Shown in pieces: positions 37,291-46,773 of a DNA stretch of 64,000 nucleotides. Below the pieces are notes generated by a model. The model was given only the letters and a program-made list of their open reading frames with translations. It searched no databases and was not told the origin of the DNA. How positions within the stretch are numbered: position 1 is the first letter of the stretch; every line of letters begins with the position of its first letter. This DNA is from Rhodospirillales bacterium. GTDB taxonomy: Bacteria > Pseudomonadota > Alphaproteobacteria > Rhodospirillales > Defluviicoccaceae. A program made the translations under genes and the position numbers. The DNA lies in NCBI GenBank assembly GCA_007695045.1, contig REEP01000052.1, forward strand, positions 1 through 64,000, in the 5' to 3' direction.

Positions 37291-39615
37291 TTGCAGGTAA
37301 CGCCCATCGCCCAGCAGATCTGGGACATGAAATACCGCCTCCGCAGCCCGGACGGCCACCCCGTAGACGGCACCATTGAGGACACTTGGCGCCGGGTGGC
37401 GCGGGAACTGGCCCGGCCGGAGGCCGAGCCCGCGCAATGGGAGGATCGTTTCTTCCAGGCGATGCAAGGATTTCGGGTCCTGCCGGCCGGACGCATCCTG
37501 TCCGGGGCCGGCTCCGGACGCCGGGTTACCCTGTTCAACTGCTTCGTCATGGGCGACATCCCGGACGACATGGCAGGAATCTTTGAACACTTGAAGGAAG
37601 CAGCCCTGACCATGCAGCAGGGCGGCGGCATCGGCTACGACTTCTCATCGCTGCGGCCCAAGGGGGCGCCGGTCAAGGGGGTGGGCGCCGATGCCTCCGG
37701 TCCGCTCACCTTCATGGACGTGTGGGATGCGATGTGCCGCACCATCATGAGCGCCGGATCCCGGCGCGGCGCAATGATGGGCGTGATGCGCTGCGACCAC
37801 CCGGATATCGAAGCGTTCGTGGATGCCAAGCGGGAACCGGGTCGGCTGCGCATGTTCAACCTGTCGGTCCTGGTAACCGACGCCTTCATGCAGGCGGTCA
37901 AGGAAGGGGCGCCTTGGGAACTGCGTTTCAACGGTGTCACCTACCGCAGCCTGCCGGCGCGAGACCTATGGGACCGCATCATGCGGGCCACTTATACCTA
38001 CGCGGAGCCGGGTGTGGTCTTCATTGACCGCATCAACCAGCTCAACAACCTCGCCTACTGCGAGATGATCCATGCCACCAATCCCTGCGGCGAGCAGCCG
38101 CTGCCGCCGTACGGCACGTGTCTTCTCGGCTCCGTCAACCTGGCGCGGCTGGTGGAGAAGCCGTTTACGCCGGAAGCGCGCATCGACCTGGACAAGCTTG
38201 CCGATCTGGTGGCGGTGGCCGTCCGTATGCTCGACAACGTGATCGATGTCTCCGGCTACCCCTTGCCCGAGCACGAACACGAGGCCAAGGCCAAGCGCCG
38301 CATCGGCCTTGGGATCACCGGGCTCGCCGATGCTCTGATCCAGTGTCGTGCCCGTTACGGCGGCAGCGAAGCGGTGCGCCTTACCGAACTGTGGCTCGGC
38401 ACGATCATGCGCGCGGCCTACCTGGCTTCGACCCGGCTCGCCGCCGAGAAGGGCGCGTTTCCCTTGTTCGACCGGGAACGTTATCTGGCAGCCCCCCTGG
38501 TGGCACGCCTGGATGCCGACGTGCGCGACGCCATTGCCCGGGACGGTATTCGCAACGCCCTGCTCACGTCCATCGCCCCCACCGGCACCATCTCCCTGTT
38601 CGCCGACAACGTGTCGTCGGGGCTGGAGCCGGTGTTCAGCTTCTCCTACACCCGCCACGTGCTGGGGCGTGACGGCAGCCGCCGGGAGGAAGCGGTCAGC
38701 GACGATGCGTATCGCTTGTTCCGCCGCCTCTATGGCGAGGGACGGCCGTTGCCCGACTACTTCGTCGATGCCCAGGCCCTGACGCCGGGGGACCACCTGG
38801 TGATGCAGGCGGCGGTTCAGAAGTACGTGGACAGTTCCATCTCCAAAACCATCAACTGCCCGGAAAGCATAGCCTTCGACGACTTCAAGTCCGTCTACAT
38901 GCAGGCCTACGATCTCGGCTGCAAAGGCTGCACCACCTATCGTCCGAACGACGTCACCGGCGCCGTCCTGGAGGTGAGCGGACAGGGCCAGGGCGGGGCG
39001 GCACAGCCCCAACCGGAGTTGCCGCTGCTGGCGCCGGAACCGCGCACGGTGCCCCAGGATCTGGGCGATTCCGGCGCTATCGTGCAGATGTTTCGTCCGC
39101 TGGATCGGCCGGAAGCCCTCCCCGGGCGCACTTACAAGGTACGCTGGCCGGAAAGCGATCACGCCATCTACATCACCATTAACGACATCGTCCAGGACGG
39201 TCGCCGCCGCCCGTTCGAAGTGTTCATCAACTCGAAGAACATGGAGCATTATGCCTGGACCGTCGCGCTTACCCGGATGATCAGCGCCGTGTTCCGGCGT
39301 GGCGGCGACGTCACCTTCGTGGTGGAAGAACTCAAGGCCGTGTTCGATCCGCGCGGCGGCCAGTGGATGGGCGGGCGCTACGTACCGTCGTTGCTGGCCG
39401 CCATCGGCGAGGTGATCGAACGCCACATGATCGACATCGGCTTCCTCGCACCGGCCGGGTCCGGCCGCCGCGCGGCTGCGGAAGCCGACCGCAAGGTGGT
39501 GGGGCTTGCTGCCGATTCACGCTTCCGCCAATGCCCCAAGTGCGGCGCGCCCACCCTGATCCGCCAGGAGGACTGCGATACCTGCACCAGTTGCGGCTAT
39601 TCCAAGTGCAGTTGA
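37291..39615 (+). CDS. nrdJ: Adenosylcobalamin-dependent ribonucleotide reductase (class II)
   Basis: Reduces ribonucleotides to deoxyribonucleotides using a B12-generated thiyl radical, independent of oxygen. Active-site Cys positions are seen in RVTLFNCFV (C84), NPCGEQP (C266, loop carrying the radical Cys) and GTCLLGSVNL (C277). A C-terminal CPKCG and CTSCGYSKC tail is the metal-binding and thiol-relay region of class II enzymes. At 774 residues it is the shorter form and has no N-terminal ATP cone. The start is TTG 37291 with a strong AGGAGG. No B12 riboswitch precedes it. Converges on the T1SS adaptor gene. Confidence 0.94.
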   Translation: MQVTPIAQQIWDMKYRLRSPDGHPVDGTIEDTWRRVARELARPEAEPAQWEDRFFQAMQGFRVLPAGRILSGAGSGRRVTLFNCFVMGDIPDDMAGIFEHLKEAALTMQQGGGIGYDFSSLRPKGAPVKGVGADASGPLTFMDVWDAMCRTIMSAGSRRGAMMGVMRCDHPDIEAFVDAKREPGRLRMFNLSVLVTDAFMQAVKEGAPWELRFNGVTYRSLPARDLWDRIMRATYTYAEPGVVFIDRINQLNNLAYCEMIHATNPCGEQPLPPYGTCLLGSVNLARLVEKPFTPEARIDLDKLADLVAVAVRMLDNVIDVSGYPLPEHEHEAKAKRRIGLGITGLADALIQCRARYGGSEAVRLTELWLGTIMRAAYLASTRLAAEKGAFPLFDRERYLAAPLVARLDADVRDAIARDGIRNALLTSIAPTGTISLFADNVSSGLEPVFSFSYTRHVLGRDGSRREEAVSDDAYRLFRRLYGEGRPLPDYFVDAQALTPGDHLVMQAAVQKYVDSSISKTINCPESIAFDDFKSVYMQAYDLGCKGCTTYRPNDVTGAVLEVSGQGQGGAAQPQPELPLLAPEPRTVPQDLGDSGAIVQMFRPLDRPEALPGRTYKVRWPESDHAIYITINDIVQDGRRRPFEVFINSKNMEHYAWTVALTRMISAVFRRGGDVTFVVEELKAVFDPRGGQWMGGRYVPSLLAAIGEVIERHMIDIGFLAPAGSGRRAAAEADRKVVGLAADSRFRQCPKCGAPTLIRQEDCDTCTSCGYSKCS

Positions 39616-39636
39616 GAAGGTTCCTGACGGTGCGGC

Positions 39637-41013
39637 TCACCGCTCCCGGAACGTGCGTTCCAGCGACTGCATGAATGGCTGCACCAGGTAGGCCAGCAGC
39701 GTCCGCTCCGCCGTGGCGATGTACACCTCGGCCGGCATGCCGGGCGTCAGGTTCACGTCCGCCCCTGCGGCGTCGAGCGCCTCCGCCGTCACCTGCACCC
39801 GCACCGCAAAGTATGTGAGGCCGGTTCGCTCATCCTCCACTGCATCGGCGGACACCCGGGTGACCACCGCCGGGATCCGAAGAAGGCTGCGCTGCGGGAT
39901 GGACGGGAACATGACATGGGCATCGAGTCCCGGGTGCACATCGTCGATGTCCTGGGGCGCCACCTTGGCCTCGATCACCAGGGCATCCTCCGCCGGCACG
40001 ATCTCCAGCACCGCTTCGCCGGGTCGTACCACCCCGCCGGACGTCTTGAAGCGCAGATTCATCACCGTACCCGCGACCGGCGCGGTAATGGTGGTGCGCC
40101 GCAGCCGGTCCCGGCTCTCCTTGATCCGTTCCTCCACCTCGATCCGCTGTACTCGGGTCTCCGCCAATTGCTCTTCAACGCGTTCCGCGCGTTCGACGCC
40201 GAGGTTGACGATCTGAAGCTCCGTCTCCCCGATTGCCTCCCGGGCCCGGGCGATCGCGGCCAGGGTTTCGCCCTCGATGCCCAGCAATTCCGCCTCCGTG
40301 CGCTGCAGGCTCAACAGCCTTGCCTTCCGCTCGTAACCCTGCCGATACAATCCCTCCACATCGGCCAGTTCCTCGCGAATCAGGGCGTTCTGCCGCCGGA
40401 TGCTCTCGAGTTGCTTTTCGAAACCGATGATCTGCTGTTCCAGCTGGAGCACACGCTGGCTCAGGATGGCTTCCCGGCTGGCCTTGGTGGCCAGCCGGGT
40501 CTGGCGTTGGCCGACTTGTTCGGCGATTGCGGCAATGACGGCAGGATCACTCTTGTCACGAAGCGCCGGATGGTCGAACGACATGGTCTCGGTGTCGTCA
40601 CGCTCCGCCTCCAGCCGCGTCTCCCGCGCCGCCAGGGTCAACAGGCGGTTGGTCAGCGTGCCCATGTCCGCTTCGGCGCCAACGTCGGACAGCACGACCA
40701 GCACGTCGCCCGGTTCAACGAGTTCACCGTCATCTACCAGAATGGCGTGAATGATTCCGCCCTCCAGGTGCTGCACGGTGCGCCGGCTGCCTTCCGGGCT
40801 CACCACGCCAGTGGCGATGGTCGCCCCGGACAGTGGGGCGGTTGCGGCCCAGCCGCCGCCAAGTCCGAAGAACACCAGGACAACGGCGAGTCCGATGCGC
40901 CCGACCGTCCTGAGGTCGCGTCTCAGCGGCGGAACCGGCGCTAGCGCCGGCGCGGGGCGGGGCCGGCTCTGATCCGGTGTCCGGCCGTTGGCGGCCGCAA
41001 TGTCACTGCTCAT
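39637..41013 (-). CDS. HlyD-family type I secretion membrane fusion protein
   Basis: Periplasmic adaptor linking a type I secretion ABC transporter to the outer-membrane channel. The 458-residue protein has a cytoplasmic N-terminus, one transmembrane helix (about 36-58), a lipoyl-like half motif at GGIIHAILVDDGELVEPGDVLV, a long coiled-coil hairpin (about 105-280) and a beta-barrel C-terminal half with APVAGTVMNLRF. Start ATG 41013 has GGGGGGAAA five bases upstream. It lies 24 bp after the T1SS ATPase gene; no TolC gene is visible here. Confidence 0.92.
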   Translation of the reverse strand: MSSDIAAANGRTPDQSRPRPAPALAPVPPLRRDLRTVGRIGLAVVLVFFGLGGGWAATAPLSGATIATGVVSPEGSRRTVQHLEGGIIHAILVDDGELVEPGDVLVVLSDVGAEADMGTLTNRLLTLAARETRLEAERDDTETMSFDHPALRDKSDPAVIAAIAEQVGQRQTRLATKASREAILSQRVLQLEQQIIGFEKQLESIRRQNALIREELADVEGLYRQGYERKARLLSLQRTEAELLGIEGETLAAIARAREAIGETELQIVNLGVERAERVEEQLAETRVQRIEVEERIKESRDRLRRTTITAPVAGTVMNLRFKTSGGVVRPGEAVLEIVPAEDALVIEAKVAPQDIDDVHPGLDAHVMFPSIPQRSLLRIPAVVTRVSADAVEDERTGLTYFAVRVQVTAEALDAAGADVNLTPGMPAEVYIATAERTLLAYLVQPFMQSLERTFRER

Positions 41014-41037
41014 GGCTTTCCCCCCAATGCCGAGGTT

Positions 41038-42816
41038 TCAGGTTGCCGGTGCCGGTGCCGGGGGAGGCTGAACGTCGCTCTGGCCGGCGACGATGCGGGG
41101 ACGCGCTTGCCCCGACGGTGCCGCACCGAGCTTGGCCAGCACGTCGTCCCGCGGTCCCAGCATGCGGATCTGTCCGTCCTGCAGCAGCATGATCTTTTCC
41201 ACCGGCTGCAGGATCTTGGGTTGATGTGCCACGAGCACCACGGTGGCACCCCATCCCTTGGCCGCACCGATGGCGTTGATCAGGGCGCTCTCGCCGTCGC
41301 GGTCGAGGCTCGCACTGGGCTCGTCCAACACCACCAGCCGCGGTTCACCGAACAGGGCTCGGGCCAGGCCGATGCGCTGGCGCTGACCGCCGGAAAGGAC
41401 CCAGCCGTCATCGCCGATCTCGGTCTCATAGCCGCGCGGCAAGCTCAATATCATTTCGTGGCAGCCGGCGGTGACGGCGGCCTGGACCACGGCGTCGGCA
41501 CCGGCATCGCCGCGCAGCCGGGCGATGTTCTCGCGAACGGTGCCGGAAAACAGCTCCACGTCCTGCGGCAGGTAGCCGATGAACGGTCCCAGTGCCTCCG
41601 ACGGCCACTGGAACACATCGGCCCCGTCCAGGCGGACGTGCCCGCGCGTGGGCTGCCAACTTCCGACCAGGAGCTTGCACAAGGTCGATTTCCCCGCCGC
41701 CGACGGTCCGATGATACCAAGCACTTCGCCGGGCGCGAGGCGGAATGTCACGCCGTTCAGGATCGGCTGATCGCGCCCGCGCTGCATGAACACTACCTGT
41801 TCGCACGAGACGTCTCCCTTGGGCGGTGGCAGCGGCATCGCCGGCGGTGGTGCCGGGACTGCGTCCACCAGACGGTTCAGTCGATCCCACGAGTCGCGGG
41901 CCCCGATCAGTCCCTTCCAGGCGCCGATCGCCTGCTCCACCGGCGCCAGAGCGCGTCCCAACAGGATCGATGCCGCGATCATGCCGCCCGGCGTCAGTTC
42001 CGCCTGTAAGACCAGGTAGGCGCCCGCGCCGAGGATGAGGATCTGCACGAACAGGCGGAAGAACTTTGAGAACCCTAAAAGGGTCGCGTTACGGTCGCTG
42101 GCGGTTAACTGGCGATCCAGGGCGCGGTCGTTGCGCTCGGACCAGCCGGCCAGGAATGCCGGCAGCATGCCCATGGCCTGAAACACGTTGGCGTTGCGGA
42201 TGGCAGCGTCGGCCTTGTGGGTATTGCGGATGGCTAGGCTCTGGCCCTCTCTGATGGGCGTGCGGGCAATGTATTCGTTCAGCAGGGCAACCGCGAACAG
42301 CACCAAAGCGGAGATGAGCGCGATCAGGCCGAGCGTCGGATGCATCAGCCAGATCACTGCAATGAAGATGGGCACCCAAGGCGAGTCAAACACCGTATTG
42401 ATGCCGGTACCGCCAACGAAGCCGCGCACCACGGCAAGGTCGCGGAGCGATTGGGCATTGGCGGCAAGCCCTTGCAACGCGCCACGTACGCTGGCCGCGA
42501 TCAGTTCCGGCGCCAGTCTGCGCTCCATCCACCGGGCAAGACGCCCGAGGATGTGGCCGCGCACCATCTCGAGGACGCCCATGACCAGAACGGCGATACC
42601 CGCGATGATCGTCATGTAGACCAGCGTCTCCACCCGGCCGCTGGTCAGCACCCGGTCGTAGGTCTGCAGCATGTAGATGGGAGACGTGAGGATCAGCAGA
42701 TTGATGAAGAAGCTGAACAGCGCAATCAACGGGAGCCCGGAACGGACCTCCTTCATGGCCGCGCGAAGCGGATTGCTGCTATCGGCAGCGCCTTGCGCCG
42801 ATCCTCGCCCTGACAT
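41038..42816 (-). CDS. Type I secretion system ATPase/permease (PrtD-like)
   Basis: Inner-membrane ABC exporter for type I secretion. From ATG 42816 (592 residues) it has an N-terminal transmembrane domain with about six helices (35-320), then an ATPase domain: Walker A GPSAAGKST, signature VLSGGQRQR and Walker B LVVLDEPSASLD. There is no C39 peptidase domain, so it is of the RTX-protease exporter type (PrtD/HasD/LipB), not a bacteriocin exporter. The frame is open well upstream of 42816, but that part is not conserved-looking. It lies 44 bp after the C45 hydrolase gene on the same strand. Confidence 0.92.
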   Translation of the reverse strand: MSGRGSAQGAADSSNPLRAAMKEVRSGLPLIALFSFFINLLILTSPIYMLQTYDRVLTSGRVETLVYMTIIAGIAVLVMGVLEMVRGHILGRLARWMERRLAPELIAASVRGALQGLAANAQSLRDLAVVRGFVGGTGINTVFDSPWVPIFIAVIWLMHPTLGLIALISALVLFAVALLNEYIARTPIREGQSLAIRNTHKADAAIRNANVFQAMGMLPAFLAGWSERNDRALDRQLTASDRNATLLGFSKFFRLFVQILILGAGAYLVLQAELTPGGMIAASILLGRALAPVEQAIGAWKGLIGARDSWDRLNRLVDAVPAPPPAMPLPPPKGDVSCEQVVFMQRGRDQPILNGVTFRLAPGEVLGIIGPSAAGKSTLCKLLVGSWQPTRGHVRLDGADVFQWPSEALGPFIGYLPQDVELFSGTVRENIARLRGDAGADAVVQAAVTAGCHEMILSLPRGYETEIGDDGWVLSGGQRQRIGLARALFGEPRLVVLDEPSASLDRDGESALINAIGAAKGWGATVVLVAHQPKILQPVEKIMLLQDGQIRMLGPRDDVLAKLGAAPSGQARPRIVAGQSDVQPPPAPAPAT

Positions 42817-42860
42817 GATCCCCCCGGCTGCCTGAATTGCTGCCGCCATAGACCCGGCGG

Positions 42861-45059
42861 CTACTCTACCGTAATGAAGTTCAGTTCCGGAAGCGCCGCG
42901 GCAGCACCGCCGTCCCGCTCGACCGCATCGGCGCATTCGATCCAGCGCTCGAGATCGAAATGGTGCGGCCGGTTTGTGCCGAAGGTTTCCTTCGCCAGTG
43001 TTCCCAGCAAGGTGCGGGCCTCGGACAGGCGCGCCGACCGACCAGCCCACGCTGGGGCGCCCTGCTGAAGGTCCTCGGTCGCGGTGGACAGGAGCAGTAC
43101 CAGGGCGGCCTCGAAGGGGTGCAATAGTGGCATGGCTGCCGGTTGCGCGGGCCACGTCGCGGCCTCACCCGGTTGGCGTTGCTGAACGGCCCAGATGTCG
43201 CGCAACAGCCTCCAGTCTTCGGTTGCGCCGGCATATTCGCCGAGGGCATGTCGCACGCGCGCACGCATGTAATGATACGGCACCTCGACGACGCCGTCGG
43301 CGGCCGCCAAATCGATCGCGGCGCCCAGGAGATGGTTGGCGCGTACCAAACCCGCACGCCACTCCCCTGTGCTGGCCGCTCGGCGCAGCAATTTGCCGAC
43401 CTGGTCACGCGGCCGGTTGAGGCTGACGCGCGCCCACACATATCGTTCCAGCCCCTGCTCCCAGTTGGACAGGTCTGCTTTTTCGAACTGTCGGGTGCGG
43501 CGGATCGGTCGGTCGTCCAAGGGCTTGAGATCGAATGCGGCCCAGTCGATGCGCCACCCGGCGTAATGGCTGTGCGGCGCCGGCTCCCGGTCGCCAATGG
43601 TCATCCAGACTTCGTCCCGCCCCGGCCGGCGCTGCGGATCTCCGACGACGATACTGGCAAGCTGGCCATAGGCTTTGCGCACCACCCGACCGAACGACCG
43701 CCGGCTGGCGCCACTGGGTGTGCCCGGTCCGCGCTTCTTCTGGATCTGCTCCAGGTACCAGTCGTCGCTGGCCGAAAGCCGGTCGATCGCCCAGTCCACA
43801 TCCATGCTGGGCGGCATGCGGGCCGAATCCATGGCATCGCGGACCGCGAAGTAGCGCGCCCGGCTTTCCAGCCACTTGCCGAACGTCGGCGTGAAATGGG
43901 CATCACGGGCATCGAACCGGCGCTCGAACAGGTCATGGGCCAGGAAGTGGTTGGTCTGGGCCAGCGGTTCCGCCATCGCCTGACTGACCCGCACGCCGTC
44001 GCCGTTGACCTCGATCCGGATCGCTCGCCCCGTCTTCGCCTCGGAGCAGAAAATCACCCAGGCGGCGAAGTGCCGCGAGTCCCTGGCGATGTCGGCAGCC
44101 TCGTCCACGGTTGCCGCCTCCCTGAGAATGCGCTGCTGCACGAAGGGGGCGATGTCGCCACGCACCGTGCTGCGATAGCGGGTGGTGGAGAGCTGGTGCA
44201 GGGAGACCGCGAGACCGGCGTCATTGATCCCGCTGATGCCACCCGGGTAGATCAGCCCGGCGGTTCCGAACGCGGCATAGCGGTGCCAAGCGGCATTAGC
44301 CGGAGTCTCGTCGATCAGGAACAGCACCGGGGTGCGGTTCCAGGCGTACAGATCCGCATCCAGATTGCGGGCGTGGATGTGGCGGCCGTCCCGGGTGAAG
44401 CGGCCGGGGATGCTGAAACCGGTACACGCGAAGTCGACGCGATTGTTGGGGCCGGTAACCTGTCGGAACGCCCCGGCCAGAGCATCCTGTTCACCGGCAT
44501 CACGGCGCGCTTTCTGTACGTATGCGGTGGCATCCTGATCCGTCTGTTCCGAACCCAGCATCAGGCCGAGCCCAATGATCTCCCTGACGCGGGCCACCGG
44601 GATCTCCAGTAGTCGGGCCAGCCCGTCGACGAGGTTGCCCACCTCGATCGCCACGACCGCGTCCAGCACCTGCCGACGGCTGAATGGTGGGTCGGCCACT
44701 CCCGCGAACACACCGTCGGCCAGCGCCTCGGCCCCGGCGCGGAACTCGGCGCTGCTGTTGGCCAACACGCGGTCGCTGTAGCAGCGGTAGACGGCCTGGG
44801 CCACCCGGTTGTGGCGGGGGTTCGGCAGATCGAGGCTGCGGGCGATGGTGGCGACGATTTCCGGGAAGACCCCGTCGACGATCTCCGGCGCCAGCAGTCG
44901 ACCATGGTCGTAGGCGATGTCGGCGAAGCGGCCTCGTTGCTTCAGCACCAGGAACGTCTTGCCGTTGATGCGCAGTCGGTGCAACCGGCTGTCCGCACGG
45001 CTTTGTTCCGAAGGAAGGATCGCCGGCGGGTCGGTCCAGCCCTCGATGATTCGGGTCAT
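42861..45059 (-). CDS. C45-type NTN hydrolase, large form with C-terminal extension
   Basis: Predicted autoprocessing acyltransferase/amidohydrolase of the peptidase C45 (penicillin acyltransferase/phospholipase B-like) superfamily. The core matches the family: VDFACTGFSIPGRF, where C212 would be the N-terminal nucleophile after self-cleavage, HARNLDADLYAWNR just after it, and GLIYPGGISGINDAGLAVS further on. At 732 residues it is about twice the usual size. The C-terminal 250 residues are helical and Arg-rich with no domain I recognise. No signal peptide is seen. It sits between a kinase-like gene and a type I exporter on the same strand. Substrate unknown. Confidence 0.78.
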   Translation of the reverse strand: MTRIIEGWTDPPAILPSEQSRADSRLHRLRINGKTFLVLKQRGRFADIAYDHGRLLAPEIVDGVFPEIVATIARSLDLPNPRHNRVAQAVYRCYSDRVLANSSAEFRAGAEALADGVFAGVADPPFSRRQVLDAVVAIEVGNLVDGLARLLEIPVARVREIIGLGLMLGSEQTDQDATAYVQKARRDAGEQDALAGAFRQVTGPNNRVDFACTGFSIPGRFTRDGRHIHARNLDADLYAWNRTPVLFLIDETPANAAWHRYAAFGTAGLIYPGGISGINDAGLAVSLHQLSTTRYRSTVRGDIAPFVQQRILREAATVDEAADIARDSRHFAAWVIFCSEAKTGRAIRIEVNGDGVRVSQAMAEPLAQTNHFLAHDLFERRFDARDAHFTPTFGKWLESRARYFAVRDAMDSARMPPSMDVDWAIDRLSASDDWYLEQIQKKRGPGTPSGASRRSFGRVVRKAYGQLASIVVGDPQRRPGRDEVWMTIGDREPAPHSHYAGWRIDWAAFDLKPLDDRPIRRTRQFEKADLSNWEQGLERYVWARVSLNRPRDQVGKLLRRAASTGEWRAGLVRANHLLGAAIDLAAADGVVEVPYHYMRARVRHALGEYAGATEDWRLLRDIWAVQQRQPGEAATWPAQPAAMPLLHPFEAALVLLLSTATEDLQQGAPAWAGRSARLSEARTLLGTLAKETFGTNRPHHFDLERWIECADAVERDGGAAAALPELNFITVE

Positions 45060-45150
45060 GTCATGGCGTTCCTCTGCACCATGCCGCGGATTGGTGCCGA
45101 ACAGCAGTAGAGTGCCCGATCATCGGTGGCAAGGGGCGGCGGAAAAGGCT

Positions 45151-46626
45151 TCAGGCGGTCGTGTCGTCGCCTGCGGCGTGCACGCCGAGATGGTGTGCCC
45201 ACGCCGCCGTGGGCGCAAACATCAACAGGTGCACCAGATCGGCGTTGGAAAGATGAGTACCGAAATCGCGGGAAAACGGCGAGGATACCATGCGCGACCC
45301 CCATTCCGAAGCCAGCCGCCGCAGGAACGCGCCGGCCAGCGTCACATCCGGCCGGCAGTCCTCCGAGATGTCCGCGATCACACCGTCGAGGGTCTGCAGA
45401 ACCTTGCGAAAAGCCATCAGGTCGGCACGAAACCGTGCCTGTGCCTTGACCACCACGTCATCCATCAGATCCACCAGCCAAGATAGGCCGGGCCAGAGCC
45501 GGGTCCCGCGACTGGCCAAGTGGCCGCGAACGATGTGTTCCAGCATGCCGCGGTCGACCGCGTCGTCGGCCAGACGGGTCACCGCTTGGACGATAGCGCC
45601 AGGATCGGCGGTCATCGCACCGGTCAGGATCTGCGACAGGTTGATCCGGTCATCCTTGCTCAAGTGGCCGACCAGACTCCAGTCCAAGATACCGATGCGG
45701 CCGTCGGGCGTGGCGAGCAGGTTGCCGGCATGGGGATCGGCGTGAAACATGGCATCCGACCCGCGCGCCCATATCGGGCGTGCGATCAGCGCCTCGACGA
45801 TGACATGAGCCAGCCGCCGGCGTTCCTTTGTGGGGAGGCTCGCAACATCGGTCACCTTGCCGCCGTCTATCCGCTCCATCGCGGTGAGGCGGGGCGTGCA
45901 GAACGGATGCAAGCCCGGCACGACCACCGTTTTGAGGGTGGCGTAGTCGGCGTGCGCCCGTTCCAGGTGCACCTGCTCCCGGCGCAGGTCCACCTCCAGC
46001 GACAGAAGCTCCCGGACCCGGGCGAACGTCGCCTCGTATGCGATCTCCGGCAGGCCGTAGACATGGCAGTGTTCATCCAGCAGTGCACCCACCTGCTGCA
46101 ACAGGGCCAGTTCCTCTTCGAGGCGGGCCTCGATCCCGGGCTTGAGCACCTTCATCACGCCCCGGTGTGCGTCGCCCGCGTCGTCGGTCCACAACACCGG
46201 CACCACGACGGCGACGCTGGCCTCGGCAATCGGGGCCGCCTCGATGGTGACGCCGAGCGCGTCGAGGGGGCCCAGTTCCCGTTCCAGTTCGGCTGCAATC
46301 GCCGCCACCGGCTGGCGCGAGTGCATGCTTTCCAGGTGCTGAAGCAGCAGGCGGAGGTCGAGAGGCAGCCGGCGGTCGCGGGCCAGAACCTGGCCCAGCT
46401 TGTGCAGCGCCGGGCACTGCCGGGCGATGGCCACCAGGCGCTCTTGCGGTCCGGCGTGCTCCGGTAGTTCAGCCTGTGCCGCCAGGATCTCGACCGTGCG
46501 CGCCGGCGCAAGGTTGGCGAGGAAATGCGCAATACCGTGCAGAATCGCCGGCCGGTAACGCTCGAACCGCGCCGGAACCACAGCCGCCAGGTCGAGCGAG
46601 TCGCAGAATGCCATCCATTCGGACAT
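45151..46626 (-). CDS. Divergent AarF/ABC1/UbiB-like kinase
   Basis: ABC1-family atypical kinase homolog. The 491-residue protein has the N-terminal KxGQ signature as HKLGQVLARD (about residues 74-83) and the catalytic-loop motif FHADPHAGNLL. The Ala-rich nucleotide loop, normally AAAS followed by GQVH, is degenerate here (IAEASVAVVVPV), and the DFG-like segment reads GILDWSLVG. C-terminal residues lack the membrane helices of UbiB. ATG 46626 has AAGG eight bases upstream. It is the first gene of a four-gene minus-strand series (this gene, C45 hydrolase, T1SS ATPase, HlyD adaptor), so a lipid-linked role other than ubiquinone synthesis is plausible. Confidence 0.8.
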   Translation of the reverse strand: MSEWMAFCDSLDLAAVVPARFERYRPAILHGIAHFLANLAPARTVEILAAQAELPEHAGPQERLVAIARQCPALHKLGQVLARDRRLPLDLRLLLQHLESMHSRQPVAAIAAELERELGPLDALGVTIEAAPIAEASVAVVVPVLWTDDAGDAHRGVMKVLKPGIEARLEEELALLQQVGALLDEHCHVYGLPEIAYEATFARVRELLSLEVDLRREQVHLERAHADYATLKTVVVPGLHPFCTPRLTAMERIDGGKVTDVASLPTKERRRLAHVIVEALIARPIWARGSDAMFHADPHAGNLLATPDGRIGILDWSLVGHLSKDDRINLSQILTGAMTADPGAIVQAVTRLADDAVDRGMLEHIVRGHLASRGTRLWPGLSWLVDLMDDVVVKAQARFRADLMAFRKVLQTLDGVIADISEDCRPDVTLAGAFLRRLASEWGSRMVSSPFSRDFGTHLSNADLVHLLMFAPTAAWAHHLGVHAAGDDTTA

Positions 46627-46773
46627 GATCGGAACCTTGTCGTCCGGGGACGATCGGAACGTTTTACGGCCTGACCATACCTGATGGATGGCGCTCTGCC
46701 GACTCTGTCAGCCGTCCTGATGTGTGCGGATAATGCGGTCAGAGGCGTTGTCAGAGAGACGACGTCGCGACTG

